64,000 bases of DNA from Giardia muris (lineage: Eukaryota; Fornicata; Diplomonadida; Hexamitidae), in assembly GCA_006247105.1 (NCBI GenBank), contig CM016929.1:806001-870000 (forward strand), read 5' to 3'. Below, one piece after another: positions 19,217-28,420 of this stretch. The notes under the pieces are model-generated. The model searched no databases. It worked only from the letters and a program-made list of their open reading frames with translations, and was not told the DNA's origin. The position numbers were made by a program, and so were the translations under genes. Numbering within the stretch: position 1 is the stretch's first letter; each line of letters opens with the position of its first letter.

Positions 19217-22042
19217 ATGTCAACGGAAACGCCTTCAGTCCCACGGTTCCAGGAGGTCTTTAGTATCAGCTCGAAGGATGTCCAGAAAGACCCTCCGGAG
19301 AAGAGTCCTCAACGCCCGTTACAACCCAAAGCATGGAAACCCTCACTCGAAACTCTTCAACAAATTGTGGCAAGCAATGTATTAACCCCACAAGTCTTGT
19401 ACGATGAGGCTGGCATCTCCCTCGACCCGGATTCACAGGCTGGCTCACCTTCCAAGCTCAAAGCCCTTAAGAAAGAGGCCTTCAAACAGCACCTTCGGTT
19501 CCAAACCCGTCTAGATCTAGCTGGGAGACAACTCTCATCGATTACTGGCTTCCCAAACATGAAGGTCCTCATGCCTAACCTGGTCGAGGTCAATGCGACG
19601 GGGAATAAGCTTAACCCTCTATACTTCTTCAGATTCAATTGTCAAGTCCTCATCCTTAGCGATAACTTGATAGATGATGATGCCGTCCAGAAAAGCCTTG
19701 AGGTCCATTCCCTCTTGCAATATGATGCCGAAAAACTAGCACGTGCGCACCTCTTCGAGACTCTTTCTGTCCTTGACTTGTCGGGGAACCTCCTAGTCGA
19801 CTTCTACTTACTCGCCGCACTTATCGCCATCTTCCCGAACCTACGGACACTCATTCTATCAAGTAATACTCTCACGATCCCATTCCAGACCAAGCCCATC
19901 CATACCTCTTCATTAGTCCGAAATATACCTGCAACACGCCAGTCTGGAACCACTCCCGACGCATACTCCACGCTTCCCGTCTCTTCAAGTCTGACAACCC
20001 TTATTCTCGATAATGTCCCAATGTCCCCACAGCTATTAGTGGCCATCGCCACGGCCTTTCCAAATCTCGAACGGCTTTCTCTCAGGGCTTCTGGGATGAC
20101 ATCGGAACTCCTTTCTTATCTTCTTGGCTTTCAGTCACTGATTGAATTAGACATCTCAGATAACCCAGAACTTGGATCTCTTGAGCCCGTCAAGGTATAT
20201 GTCATGCATCATCAAGGTTTCGCACTCTCCCGAGTAGCGGTGCACAACAGTGTAGGGGTAATACAGAAGGGGGACCAGAACATACTATTCATGTGGTTTG
20301 GCCGGAATAACACGTTTCTGAAGGCCTCACGGAACATATACGCGCGCCCCGAGACCACCCAGCGGACGGTCGAGGTCTCTTTATATCAACGCTTCAATGT
20401 ACGTCAAGCGATGACCTCCTCCGATGTTAACCTGGTTCGTATCGATACGGCCCTTCCAACGGTGAGCGTCCCCACTAGTACTCAGCCCTCGGAGGCGGAG
20501 AGCTTTAGAGAACCCTCGCTTCTCGAGCTTGACGAGTGTCTTGACGTTCCAGATACCGCGCTTGATCGTTTCAATCAGCAAGTAATCAATGACGACTCCA
20601 TCATTACCGCACTCAAGCATTCTCTGAGTGCTTTCGTCAAAAGGGATGAGCCTTTGGTCGAGAATACGCGCGATCGACGTGTGGTAGGAACCGCTAAACC
20701 TGTCGTCTCCACCCGTCCGGCCCTTCCTCCTCGTACAGATCATAGTTCATCCAGTATGCGGATGTCGCATCTCTTAACCCGATCACATTCAGCACCTGGT
20801 GGCCTTTCGATTGCCTCAGTCCTTAGCGGTATTGGTGCGCCCCCTGGCTCGATGGCGGCCCAAATGCTTGTCGATCTTACCATGCCAAGCTACCCAACCC
20901 CCACCGGACTTGGGGGTGAGACGGTAGAGGCGACCGATACGACAGCACGGACGAAGGCAACACAGAAGAATCGTAAGTCAACGAGTCTTCGTCATACTCC
21001 TGCTCATACGCGTCACCATCTTATTCTTGGCACGGGTGAAAGCGAGGTCGATACATTTCTCGTTGAGGCGCTCACGAAGCATCGAGACAATGGAATAATC
21101 ATCTCGGCCCTGGAATCCATTGATATGAATCTTTATCGCGCACGCCTACGGAGTCTTTCTCCTATTGACGAGGGTCACCGAAGCACCTCGACATTTCATA
21201 TCAGTTCGGAGGCTCAACCCCCACTTAGTACTTCAGAGCTTGACTTGAATCTTCAATCATCACAACTCCTCTTCGGGAATACAAGCCTAGAGTCTAGTCT
21301 CGTGATGACGTCGGTTGCGTCCTTTACCGCCATTAATAAGCTGAATCGCCCGATGTCTGTCATTGCACGCCGTTCCCTCCTAGATGACATCGAAGACCTC
21401 GATAACGGCCCTACCTTAAGTCCTCCGCGCCGGAGCACAGACCTGCTCGTCAAACGCCTTGATGACTTCGAGGCTGCATACCAACGCTACAAACAGGGAG
21501 AGCGCCGAAGCACTGAAGACTTCTTCCAGAAGCCGACTGCAGATAACACCGCAAACATCTGCCAAGAAGAAACCTCGTTGAGGCCTGATACCACCTCTCA
21601 ACGCACTCGCTCTGCACCCCTTCACCGAATGTCAACGTCTGTCACGTCACACTCGGTACGGAGTGCCGCCCCACCCCCAGGACCCGAGACCTTCCTGACC
21701 GGACTTGACTATGTTCAGCCACAAGAGGATAGTACCCTTGAGCCTGATCAACTCGGACTCCCACGCCCCACACCCGAGGATGGGGTGTTCGCAGATGCTC
21801 TTCTGACACGACGGGTCCGTGAGGGCTTAGAGGCGATCATGGGCCCAACAAGTCCTGAGGATCTTATGTTAGGTCCACGGCCAAGAGAGGAGGATATCAT
21901 ATCGTTCCTTCCACGGGGCTATGGGGCGTCGCTCAGAGACATCTATACGGCTCTCCGGCATGTTCTTGAGAATCCGATCACGTCCTATAACACACTTTCG
22001 GACGAGGAGGTTCTGGAAAGCCTCTTCCGGGGCCCGGGGTGA
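19217..22042 (+). CDS. Leucine-rich repeat protein with long disordered tail
   Basis: 941 residues. LRRs occupy roughly residues 90-330 (LDLAGRQLSSITGF, LVEVNATGNKL, LSVLDLSGNLL, LRTLILSSNTL, LTTLILDNVPMS, LERLSLRASGMT, LIELDISDNPEL). The rest is S/T/P-rich and probably disordered, with a final helical acidic stretch (EEVLESLF). It is a likely protein-interaction scaffold; I recognise no specific orthologue. The ATG follows GGTGTAAA directly. Confidence 0.7.
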   Translation: MSTETPSVPRFQEVFSISSKDVQKDPPEKSPQRPLQPKAWKPSLETLQQIVASNVLTPQVLYDEAGISLDPDSQAGSPSKLKALKKEAFKQHLRFQTRLDLAGRQLSSITGFPNMKVLMPNLVEVNATGNKLNPLYFFRFNCQVLILSDNLIDDDAVQKSLEVHSLLQYDAEKLARAHLFETLSVLDLSGNLLVDFYLLAALIAIFPNLRTLILSSNTLTIPFQTKPIHTSSLVRNIPATRQSGTTPDAYSTLPVSSSLTTLILDNVPMSPQLLVAIATAFPNLERLSLRASGMTSELLSYLLGFQSLIELDISDNPELGSLEPVKVYVMHHQGFALSRVAVHNSVGVIQKGDQNILFMWFGRNNTFLKASRNIYARPETTQRTVEVSLYQRFNVRQAMTSSDVNLVRIDTALPTVSVPTSTQPSEAESFREPSLLELDECLDVPDTALDRFNQQVINDDSIITALKHSLSAFVKRDEPLVENTRDRRVVGTAKPVVSTRPALPPRTDHSSSSMRMSHLLTRSHSAPGGLSIASVLSGIGAPPGSMAAQMLVDLTMPSYPTPTGLGGETVEATDTTARTKATQKNRKSTSLRHTPAHTRHHLILGTGESEVDTFLVEALTKHRDNGIIISALESIDMNLYRARLRSLSPIDEGHRSTSTFHISSEAQPPLSTSELDLNLQSSQLLFGNTSLESSLVMTSVASFTAINKLNRPMSVIARRSLLDDIEDLDNGPTLSPPRRSTDLLVKRLDDFEAAYQRYKQGERRSTEDFFQKPTADNTANICQEETSLRPDTTSQRTRSAPLHRMSTSVTSHSVRSAAPPPGPETFLTGLDYVQPQEDSTLEPDQLGLPRPTPEDGVFADALLTRRVREGLEAIMGPTSPEDLMLGPRPREEDIISFLPRGYGASLRDIYTALRHVLENPITSYNTLSDEEVLESLFRGPG

Positions 22043-22069
22043 CGCGCACGGGGAGCAGCCGTCCCCCAC

Positions 22070-22142
22070 GCCCCCGTAGCTCAGTGGACAGAGTGGTCGC
22101 CTTCTAAGCGGATGGTCGCGGGTTCGACCCCCGTCGGGGGTG
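22070..22142 (+). tRNA. trnR-TCT: tRNA-Arg (TCT anticodon)
   Basis: Cloverleaf: acceptor GCCCCCG/CGGGGGT, D-stem GCTC/GAGT, anticodon loop CTTCTAA with anticodon TCT, T-arm GCGGG-TTCGACC-CCCGT, discriminator G, no intron. The top pair of the anticodon stem is a G-A mismatch. It sits 27 bp after the LRR gene and ends 1 bp before the stop codon of CHMP1 on the other strand, so CHMP1 mRNA 3' ends must run antisense through it. Confidence 0.93.
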
Positions 22143-22143
22143 T

Positions 22144-22716
22144 TTACTGGGTATGAATCTCCTTCTTCTGGGGTAAAGATATGTTGATGTTGGCGATGTC
22201 AGCAAAGGAGTCACCAAGCTCTAGGTTATGTTCGGCAGCAACTTCGGCAAGGATGCGATCTGCAGTCTCGGGGCTCATCTCTCCGGAGATGTTCGACTCC
22301 ATCATGAGGTCCATCGCGCCAGCGTTCTGGGCAAGCTGCTCGTCATACTTCGAGAACTCCTGAAGGATCTGTTGTAGTGCACGTGGATCCATCGCCTGGA
22401 CGGCGCTCTTCAGGGACTTGTTGAGCCTCTTAAGCTCGGAGGCGTTGGCCGCGATCGCGTCGCTGATCTCGAGCCGGGTGGCCGTGACCTCGAGATTGCC
22501 GGAGAGCTTGTACATCTTGAGCGCCTGTTGCTTCTTGGCCGAGAGGATGTTCGCTCGGATCGTCGCAAGCTCGCGATTGTTGCTCTCAATGAGCTTCTTG
22601 ATCTCCTTGCGGATCCCCTCCGTCTCGCTCATGAGCTTCTTTCCTTGCATCTCCATCTGCTTAGCAGCAAACTTCAGGTCGAAGACCTGGTCCGACAAGT
22701 CCTGCTTCTTCGGCAT
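22144..22716 (-). CDS. CHMP1: ESCRT-III subunit CHMP1/Vps46 (Did2)
   Basis: 190 residues, near the family length. Starts with DQVFDLKFAAKQMEMQGKK, close to the CHMP1/Did2 N-terminus (LFxLKFAAKxL), followed by the basic helix hairpin (EIKKLIESNNRELATIRANILSAKKQQ) and an acidic C-terminal half. CHMP1 recruits Vps4 and modulates ESCRT-III filaments in membrane scission. The C-terminal end (NINISLPQKKEIHTQ) does not show a clear MIT-interacting motif. The ATG is preceded by an A-run, and only 4 bp separate it from the stop of the upstream gene. Confidence 0.88.
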   Translation of the reverse strand: MPKKQDLSDQVFDLKFAAKQMEMQGKKLMSETEGIRKEIKKLIESNNRELATIRANILSAKKQQALKMYKLSGNLEVTATRLEISDAIAANASELKRLNKSLKSAVQAMDPRALQQILQEFSKYDEQLAQNAGAMDLMMESNISGEMSPETADRILAEVAAEHNLELGDSFADIANINISLPQKKEIHTQ

Positions 22717-22720
22717 TTTT

Positions 22721-25216
22721 TTACAGGTGTGGACTCAACCCTTGTGAGTCGTTCGGATGGATGCACATCAGCGGTTTCGTTGGGAGTTTAGGCGTCCCGT
22801 CGCGGTGCTCCGCGTCTCGAGGCGCAATCTCGATATGCCGGAGGGTGCTAGCCCTCCCACTTGTCTTTGATCTACCTTCGGGTTCTATTGTGTCCCAATT
22901 ACCCGAGGCATGTAAGGACCCCGGTTCTGTGAGGGTCATGCGCATGGTGGTGGGAGTCGATAAGGTACGCCCACTCCCAATCGATGCGAGAATCGGCGTT
23001 GCAGACTTGAAGGATGAGGCTAGCATCGCTTCGACCTCGGGGTCTGCATCTACTCGACCGGAAGCGATATCAAGACAATGTTGAAGAGCAAGAATCTCCC
23101 CCTCTTTTTCATGGACTATATCAAGGAGCCTTTCCGTGATCGTCTCGGTAACAGCATCCCGCTTATCCACATCCCGTTGATATTCATCCGGCTCATCAAT
23201 AGAGCCTCGGCTTGGTAGTGAATCGCTTCTTCGTCGAGTTTTCCCTACTAGCTCCTCAAGTTCCCGTATTCGTGTCTTGTACATCTCGAGCTCAGAGTTC
23301 TGAGGAGTTGGATGACAACTGGTCTGGACATCACAAACGGAGAGTGAGAACGAATCCCGCTTCGCCGAGCCGGTTGAAAGCCGAGAGTCCGCGAGAGACC
23401 TGCCAAGCCGCTGAAGCTCCTTTTGGACCTGTGTGACATACGACTGCCGCTCTCCAAGAGTGACGTCGTGTGACCCCGCGAGGATATTAAGAGCCTCTTG
23501 GACGTCATCTGGAGGCTGGTATCGCCGGTCTCCAAGAAGAGGTGACCCAGAAAGGCTATGCGCAGGGATATTCGGGGTTTGCGTAACGGTTTCCTGGCCT
23601 GAATCCTTGGAAGCCGCTAGAGCTTCGGTTAGAAGACCACGGACTTGAGAAAGCTCTGCATTCCGCTCTCCAAGGACGCTTTCGAGCCTTTGTAACTCCC
23701 GTGCCATCTCATTCTGCTGGCTTACAAGGTTACGTCGCATATCGTCTTGCGACAAATCAAGCTCTTCACCCGCTGACGTGCGGACTAGATGAGAACACTC
23801 AGAACGTTCTAGACAAGTACTCTCAGCCGTCAAGTCGCAGAAACCCGACTTCGGTAAGGTCGTGGATCCAGTACCTCTCCGAGAATCCGAGCCCGATGTA
23901 TCAGTGTCGCTTTGAGCACTAAGACGCATGCTTCCACCTGTGCTGATTGTACTTCGAAAGCTCGGGACAAGGGGTGGTGGAAGAGGCGGAAATGTCTGTG
24001 GTTGAAGCCTTGAGACCTTCTCCTGAAGAAATAGGATCTGACGGCGATACTCCTCCTCCGTCTCCGCCAGACGCGCTATCTCCCGTTCCCGATCCTGAAG
24101 CTCACGGCGAAGGCCTTCGTTTTGAGATCGAAGTGTCTCGAGTGCCGTGTCCATAGGAGTGAGAAGAGAGGATCGCGTCATGTCTCCTTGTACTGGGCCC
24201 ACAGAGACCTCAGACCCCAGCTGTGTGCGGAGCCGCTCGTTCTCGGCTGTTAGCTCCTTGTTTGCTCGCACAAGAATGTTCATCTTGAGCTCCAGACGGT
24301 TGACACGCGAGTTGATGGCCGTCGTTAAGTCTTCGCGCTGCTGGGCGTCTATCTGCGCGTTCTCGCGTGCTATTCGGGCGTGCTGGGCTGAGAGAGAACG
24401 GCGAACCGTAAACATGTCAATTGATAATGAGGGGTTCGAAGGAAGAGAGGTCCTCGAAGCGCCATAGCCACTCTCATATGTGCTCCCGTCATGCCGCTGG
24501 AAGGCGCTCGATGTCCGGAGAGAACCGTCTGTACTGAAGCTCGACGAGTCACTTCGCATGGTTGACCGCTGTTCAAAGAAGGAGGACAGACGGCTTGCCC
24601 GAAGATGAGCGATTTTGACACTTCCAGAGCGCTCGCTTTGAATTGAGGGGGCTCTAAGGCTACTCTGTTCCAATGACAAAAGGAAACTCGCGATCTCGTC
24701 ATAGCCCTGATCCCGTGCCAGATCCGCGGCAGACCGACCCTCGTTATCTCTATAGTGTGCCTCACGAAGGGCAAGTTGTTGAGCGGCTTCCTTTTGTCCA
24801 TTGGCAGCTGCATACATCAAGGCCGTTCGACCACACAAGTCTGTCCGACCTTTCTGAAAGGGGATCAATACCCCGAGTGCCGTAAGCGCACCATATTTTG
24901 CTGCCAGCATTAAGGCACTCAGGCCAGCGTCTGTAGTGAGGCCAGCCTCATATGGAGCCAGCTTCTGGCAGATGTGTGCGGCGTCGAGCATCGCTGCTAT
25001 CATCATTGCGCTCAGCCCAGCTTTATTGCGAGCGGAGTGCTCGAAAGGTGCGAGGAGGTGTGCCATCTCGAGGTCCCGGGCGCGGACTGCAAGCATGAGC
25101 CCTGTCTCGCCCTCATCGTTTGCTACCCGCTGGAACTGCGCGACGTTCTCCCGGACCGTGGCATAGTCGCGAGCAGCGATTGCACGGAACCAGGCATCCT
25201 GACTGCGAAGATACAT
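22721..25216 (-). CDS. Ankyrin-repeat and coiled-coil protein (protein 21.1-like)
   Basis: 831 residues. About six ankyrin repeats fill residues 1-190 (GETGLMLAVRARD, GLSAMMIAAMLD, GLSALMLAAKYG, GRTALMYAAANG, GRSAADLARDQG), the pattern of the large Giardia protein 21.1 family. From about 260 on, coiled-coil segments alternate with S/T-rich linkers (e.g. NRLELKMNILVRANKELTAENERLRTQL). Likely a cytoskeletal scaffold. The ATG follows CCAAAAT. Its TAA stop supplies the first bases of the A-run in front of CHMP1. Confidence 0.78.
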   Translation of the reverse strand: MYLRSQDAWFRAIAARDYATVRENVAQFQRVANDEGETGLMLAVRARDLEMAHLLAPFEHSARNKAGLSAMMIAAMLDAAHICQKLAPYEAGLTTDAGLSALMLAAKYGALTALGVLIPFQKGRTDLCGRTALMYAAANGQKEAAQQLALREAHYRDNEGRSAADLARDQGYDEIASFLLSLEQSSLRAPSIQSERSGSVKIAHLRASRLSSFFEQRSTMRSDSSSFSTDGSLRTSSAFQRHDGSTYESGYGASRTSLPSNPSLSIDMFTVRRSLSAQHARIARENAQIDAQQREDLTTAINSRVNRLELKMNILVRANKELTAENERLRTQLGSEVSVGPVQGDMTRSSLLTPMDTALETLRSQNEGLRRELQDREREIARLAETEEEYRRQILFLQEKVSRLQPQTFPPLPPPLVPSFRSTISTGGSMRLSAQSDTDTSGSDSRRGTGSTTLPKSGFCDLTAESTCLERSECSHLVRTSAGEELDLSQDDMRRNLVSQQNEMARELQRLESVLGERNAELSQVRGLLTEALAASKDSGQETVTQTPNIPAHSLSGSPLLGDRRYQPPDDVQEALNILAGSHDVTLGERQSYVTQVQKELQRLGRSLADSRLSTGSAKRDSFSLSVCDVQTSCHPTPQNSELEMYKTRIRELEELVGKTRRRSDSLPSRGSIDEPDEYQRDVDKRDAVTETITERLLDIVHEKEGEILALQHCLDIASGRVDADPEVEAMLASSFKSATPILASIGSGRTLSTPTTMRMTLTEPGSLHASGNWDTIEPEGRSKTSGRASTLRHIEIAPRDAEHRDGTPKLPTKPLMCIHPNDSQGLSPHL

Positions 25217-25241
25217 ATTTTGGCTTCACTCAGCTTCGGGT

Positions 25242-26129
25242 TCACGAGAGTCGCCAGATGACAGCCAGAGCGTCAGCGACCCATGCGGGGTACGCCTTCT
25301 TGGCGTCTCCTAGCATACTCCCGAACTCGCGATAATAGGTTCTACACGTGAGGCACCTATCAAAACAGAGGGATGTGATCCGAATTGCCCGATCAACATC
25401 TCCCCGCTTGTCAGCAGTCGCGGCATGATGCATGAGGAAAGCCGCCCCGTAGGTCAGATCTATATTGCGGTAGTGAGCAGTCAAGAGTGCCCAGTAGAGA
25501 GGTCCTGTATATACCACGGAAAGAGCTTGAGGAATAGTCTTCTTTGCAACCTCTCTGAACTTCTCCACCACCTTCTTATAGTCTTCCTGCTCCGTTCCGC
25601 AAATTATCTCGATAACGGTTGCGTCTTCATGTGCCGCTATGGCGTCTGAATAACGTTTTGCTTCATTGTCGATGTCCGAAAGACCTTGCCGTTGGAACTG
25701 AGTCCATGCACTATAGAATTCGGCTGTCTCATCCTTCAGCTTCTCCTTGAGGTCTATGACGAGAGATCTTCCATGAAGTTGGTTATATGCCTCAGCCGTT
25801 CTGTTCCAGGCGGGCCCATCGCATAGGATGATGGTATCGAGGAGCATACGATGGTCAGTCTTCCTCGCGAGGGCTTTCGCGATCCAATTGGCACGAATGC
25901 TCGCTTGATCATCCCAGCAACAAAGGATGAGGTCCTCCCAGCTCGAATCTTTGAAATTCTTATCGATAGCCTGTTTCAGGCTCTTCCCGTAGTCCGCGAG
26001 GTACTGGGCTGCGATCTTCGCACGCTCCTCGGAACCGTACTGGGATGTTATCGCGTTGATCTTCGCGTGGTCCTTTTGCTCAATGGCAGACTGGAGCTCA
26101 GAGGCGATCTGCGTCGTGGTCATTGCCAT
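25242..26129 (-). CDS. Alpha-giardin (annexin family)
   Basis: 295 residues, the usual alpha-giardin length. Four annexin-like repeats are visible, e.g. IASELQSAIEQKDHAKINAI with KIAAQYLADYGKSL, then DHRMLLDTIILCDGPAW, then QALSVVYTGPLYWALLTAHY, ending ALAVIWRLS, which parallels the LW-R ending of alpha-giardins. They bind lipid and cytoskeleton near plasma membrane, flagella or ventral disc. Type II Ca-binding loops (GxGT) are not seen. Which giardin it is cannot be settled here. I start at ATG 26127-26129, which follows GAATAAAA; another in-frame ATG lies 15 bases upstream and one 6 bases downstream. Confidence 0.85.
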   Translation of the reverse strand: MAMTTTQIASELQSAIEQKDHAKINAITSQYGSEERAKIAAQYLADYGKSLKQAIDKNFKDSSWEDLILCCWDDQASIRANWIAKALARKTDHRMLLDTIILCDGPAWNRTAEAYNQLHGRSLVIDLKEKLKDETAEFYSAWTQFQRQGLSDIDNEAKRYSDAIAAHEDATVIEIICGTEQEDYKKVVEKFREVAKKTIPQALSVVYTGPLYWALLTAHYRNIDLTYGAAFLMHHAATADKRGDVDRAIRITSLCFDRCLTCRTYYREFGSMLGDAKKAYPAWVADALAVIWRLS

Positions 26130-26395
26130 TTTTATTCTTTCCATCGTAAACCCTAGCAGTCATACTAGCCGTCGACAGTTGACAACCCAGTAAAAGAGTC
26201 GGGAGAGCCGGAATCACCAAGATACCTCTCAAGGATGGCTTACATGGTGCACCAAATGTCTCTAAGAGAATCCCTCAGGCCAAGAATCATCTCTGATCCA
26301 GCCCCTCCATGCCCAGTCCAAACTTATAGAATGAGACGCACGAGACCGCTGCTAAAGTCCGTAAGAAGAAACTATGGCCCATCCAAGAAAGTGAG
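26130..26395. other. Intergenic, edge of the accessory island
   Basis: No gene, RNA or repeat that I can support. It lies between alpha-giardin and the kinase remnant and marks the start of a region with decayed genes. Confidence 0.5.
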
Positions 26396-26740
26396 TCAAC
26401 ACATTTCCTGGTCCAGTTCTTTGTGACAGGTGTTCAGACCGTTATTTATCTCCTTAAGGACCTCCCGTGCTGTCGGACGGTCTTTAGGATCCTTCGAGAG
26501 CATCCGGGAGATGAGAGGACCAAGCTCACCCCTTCCCTCGATGGCTGGGGGCTCTTCCTCGGTGATGGCAGTTACCCTGAGGAAAGGAAGCCTCCCAGTG
26601 CACAACTCATATCCCATCACCCCCAGGGCCCAGACGTCCCCACTGCATCTACCCCAGTGCAGTACTCGGGACGATCGACCGCTCCTCCGGGAGAGCAGTA
26701 CCGGAGATCGACGTCCTCGAGGGCTCGATGGAGGTGAAGA
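26396..26740 (-). pseudogene. NEK-type kinase C-terminal fragment
   Basis: On the minus strand the frame ends with DVWALGVMGYELCTGRLPF...ISRMLSKDPKDRPTAREVL, the C-lobe end of a NEK kinase (subdomains IX-XI). It closely resembles the end of the intact ankyrin-NEK protein at 31778-34495 (DVWALGVIGYEMCTG; MLSKDPEDRPTAQDVL). Upstream, kinase-like residues around the P+1 loop continue only in other frames, and everything N-terminal to that is missing: the fragment runs head-on into the VSP cassette starting at 26728. A broken copy, not a functional kinase. Confidence 0.75.
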
Positions 26741-28419
26741 ACGCGAGGGCCCTCTCGTGTACGGAAGGAGCCGGGACGGGGGAGTGCATAAGGGCGAGGA
26801 CGACGTGCACCGATCCGAACTGCAAGACATGTGATCCTAGCGCTCCAGATCAGTGCACGGACTGCAATGCGGGATACTTCGTGGAGAGCAATGCATGTAC
26901 GGCCTGTCCGGCCAACTGTGCTACGTGCTCTGATGCCGACACCTGCGACACCTGCAAGACTGGATATGATACTCCAGCCAGTAAATGCAACACCTGCGCC
27001 TCGGGCTACAAACCCGACAGCTCGGGCTCCATAACCCAGTGCTTCGACTGCACGAGCTGCGACCACTGCACCGAGGCGAGCCAGGCCAACACCTGCAAGA
27101 CGTGCGCAACTGGATACGCTGTTGGGACCGGGAAGTGCGACGCCTGCGCTTCGGGCTACCTCCCAGATGCGAACAACGCCAACTGCTACTCCTGTTCAGT
27201 CCCCAACTGCGTCCAGGCGAGTGCTGACGGCACCTGCTCAGGTTGTGCGGACGAGTACTTCCTCGACACCACATGTAAGAAGTGCAGCGCAGGTTGTAAG
27301 ACGTGCACGGATGCCACCGTCACCACATGCTCCGCCTGCATGCCCGGCTACCACCCCAACTCAACCACCGCTCCTGTCTCCTGCACGGCCTGTGCCATCA
27401 AGAACTGTGGAGCGTGTGACGACGACGTGAGCGTCTGCAAGCACTGTGCCTCTGGGTTCGGATCTGTCTATAGCCCCTACCCGACGATCAAGGAGTGCAA
27501 GAAGTGCCCCGAAGACTGCGATAGATGCTTCGAAGCCGGTGTCGGGTTCATCTGCGTCGAGTGTTCAAACGGGAAGGTTCCGATCAACGGAGTGTGTGCC
27601 GACGTGAACGACAAGGTCTGCACGGGGTCCTCCGGACACTGCACCTCCTGCAAGAACGGCTTCATGCCCTACTATGGTGCCTGTCTCTCCCCCCAAAGTG
27701 CAGATACGATCGGAATCTGTGCCCTAAAGAACCAGCTTCTTGTCGGAGAGACTCTCGTCTGTAAGGAGTGCAAAGCTGGAAGCGTCCCCATTGACGGGAC
27801 CTGCACCCCTCTGACCGTTGTTAATAGGGGGACGACGAGGACGACAGGCGCCAACGACATCTGCCTCAACGAGGCCGGGACTGACCCCGTCTCGTCCAGT
27901 GCCACGAGGTGCGGGAGCTGCAAGAATCCGACTGGGAGCAACAGCTACTTCCTCTTCGAGGGCGGCTGCTATCCTGCATCCTCGACCCCCGGGACTTCGG
28001 TCGGGAGCCTCCTCTGCTCAGCGGCTTCCAACGGGAAGTGCACTACTCCCGCCCCCAACGCCCCCTTCATCCTCGACACGACCTCAGGCGCCTTCACGGC
28101 CTGTCCGAAGGAGTGCGGGGCCTGCACCTCCTCGACCGCCTGCAGCTCCTGCGCCCTTGGGTACTACAGCAACTCTACTGTGACCGGCCCCTCCGACTGC
28201 ACGGCCTGTCCCAGTGGGTGCACCTCCTGTCCAAGTGGGAAGTGCGACCTCTGCTGGGACGGCTCCACTCCCACCAACAATGCCTGCCCCCCTCCCCCCT
28301 CCTCCAGTTCTTCCAGGCTCTCGGGGGGTGCCATTGCGGGGATCGTCATCGCCGTCCTGCTGGTCCTGGGAGGCCTCGGGGGCTTCCTCGGTTGGTGGTT
28401 CGGGTGCAGGGGGAAGTAA
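26728..28419 (+). CDS. VSP cassette 1, without signal peptide
   Basis: 563 residues, Cys-rich throughout with dozens of CxxC motifs, ending in the VSP membrane anchor: SGGAIAGIVIAVLLVLGG...WWFGCRGK. VSPs coat the trophozoite and are switched for antigenic variation. The open frame begins MEVKNARALSCTEG with no hydrophobic leader, and its ATG sits in GC-rich DNA with no A-run, facing a kinase fragment. VSP 2 starts at the equivalent point (KNARDLTCTEG), so both lack exactly the leader and promoter. It is likely a silent donor for recombination, or an N-truncated pseudogene. Its poly(A) signal AGTAAA overlaps the ATG of VSP 2. Confidence 0.82.
   Translation: MEVKNARALSCTEGAGTGECIRARTTCTDPNCKTCDPSAPDQCTDCNAGYFVESNACTACPANCATCSDADTCDTCKTGYDTPASKCNTCASGYKPDSSGSITQCFDCTSCDHCTEASQANTCKTCATGYAVGTGKCDACASGYLPDANNANCYSCSVPNCVQASADGTCSGCADEYFLDTTCKKCSAGCKTCTDATVTTCSACMPGYHPNSTTAPVSCTACAIKNCGACDDDVSVCKHCASGFGSVYSPYPTIKECKKCPEDCDRCFEAGVGFICVECSNGKVPINGVCADVNDKVCTGSSGHCTSCKNGFMPYYGACLSPQSADTIGICALKNQLLVGETLVCKECKAGSVPIDGTCTPLTVVNRGTTRTTGANDICLNEAGTDPVSSSATRCGSCKNPTGSNSYFLFEGGCYPASSTPGTSVGSLLCSAASNGKCTTPAPNAPFILDTTSGAFTACPKECGACTSSTACSSCALGYYSNSTVTGPSDCTACPSGCTSCPSGKCDLCWDGSTPTNNACPPPPSSSSSRLSGGAIAGIVIAVLLVLGGLGGFLGWWFGCRGK
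28321..28416 (+). repeat. Conserved VSP 3' block, copy 1
   Basis: The stretch encoding SGGAIAGI through CRGK is almost base-identical to 30205-30300 in VSP 2, while the ectodomains differ widely. Such a block could anchor gene conversion between VSP genes. Confidence 0.7.
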
Positions 28420-28420
28420 A
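28415..28420 (+). terminator. AGTAAA poly(A) signal of VSP 1
   Basis: AGTAAA contains the TAA stop of VSP 1; its last A is the A of the VSP 2 ATG, so the two cassettes are joined with no spacer. Confidence 0.5.
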
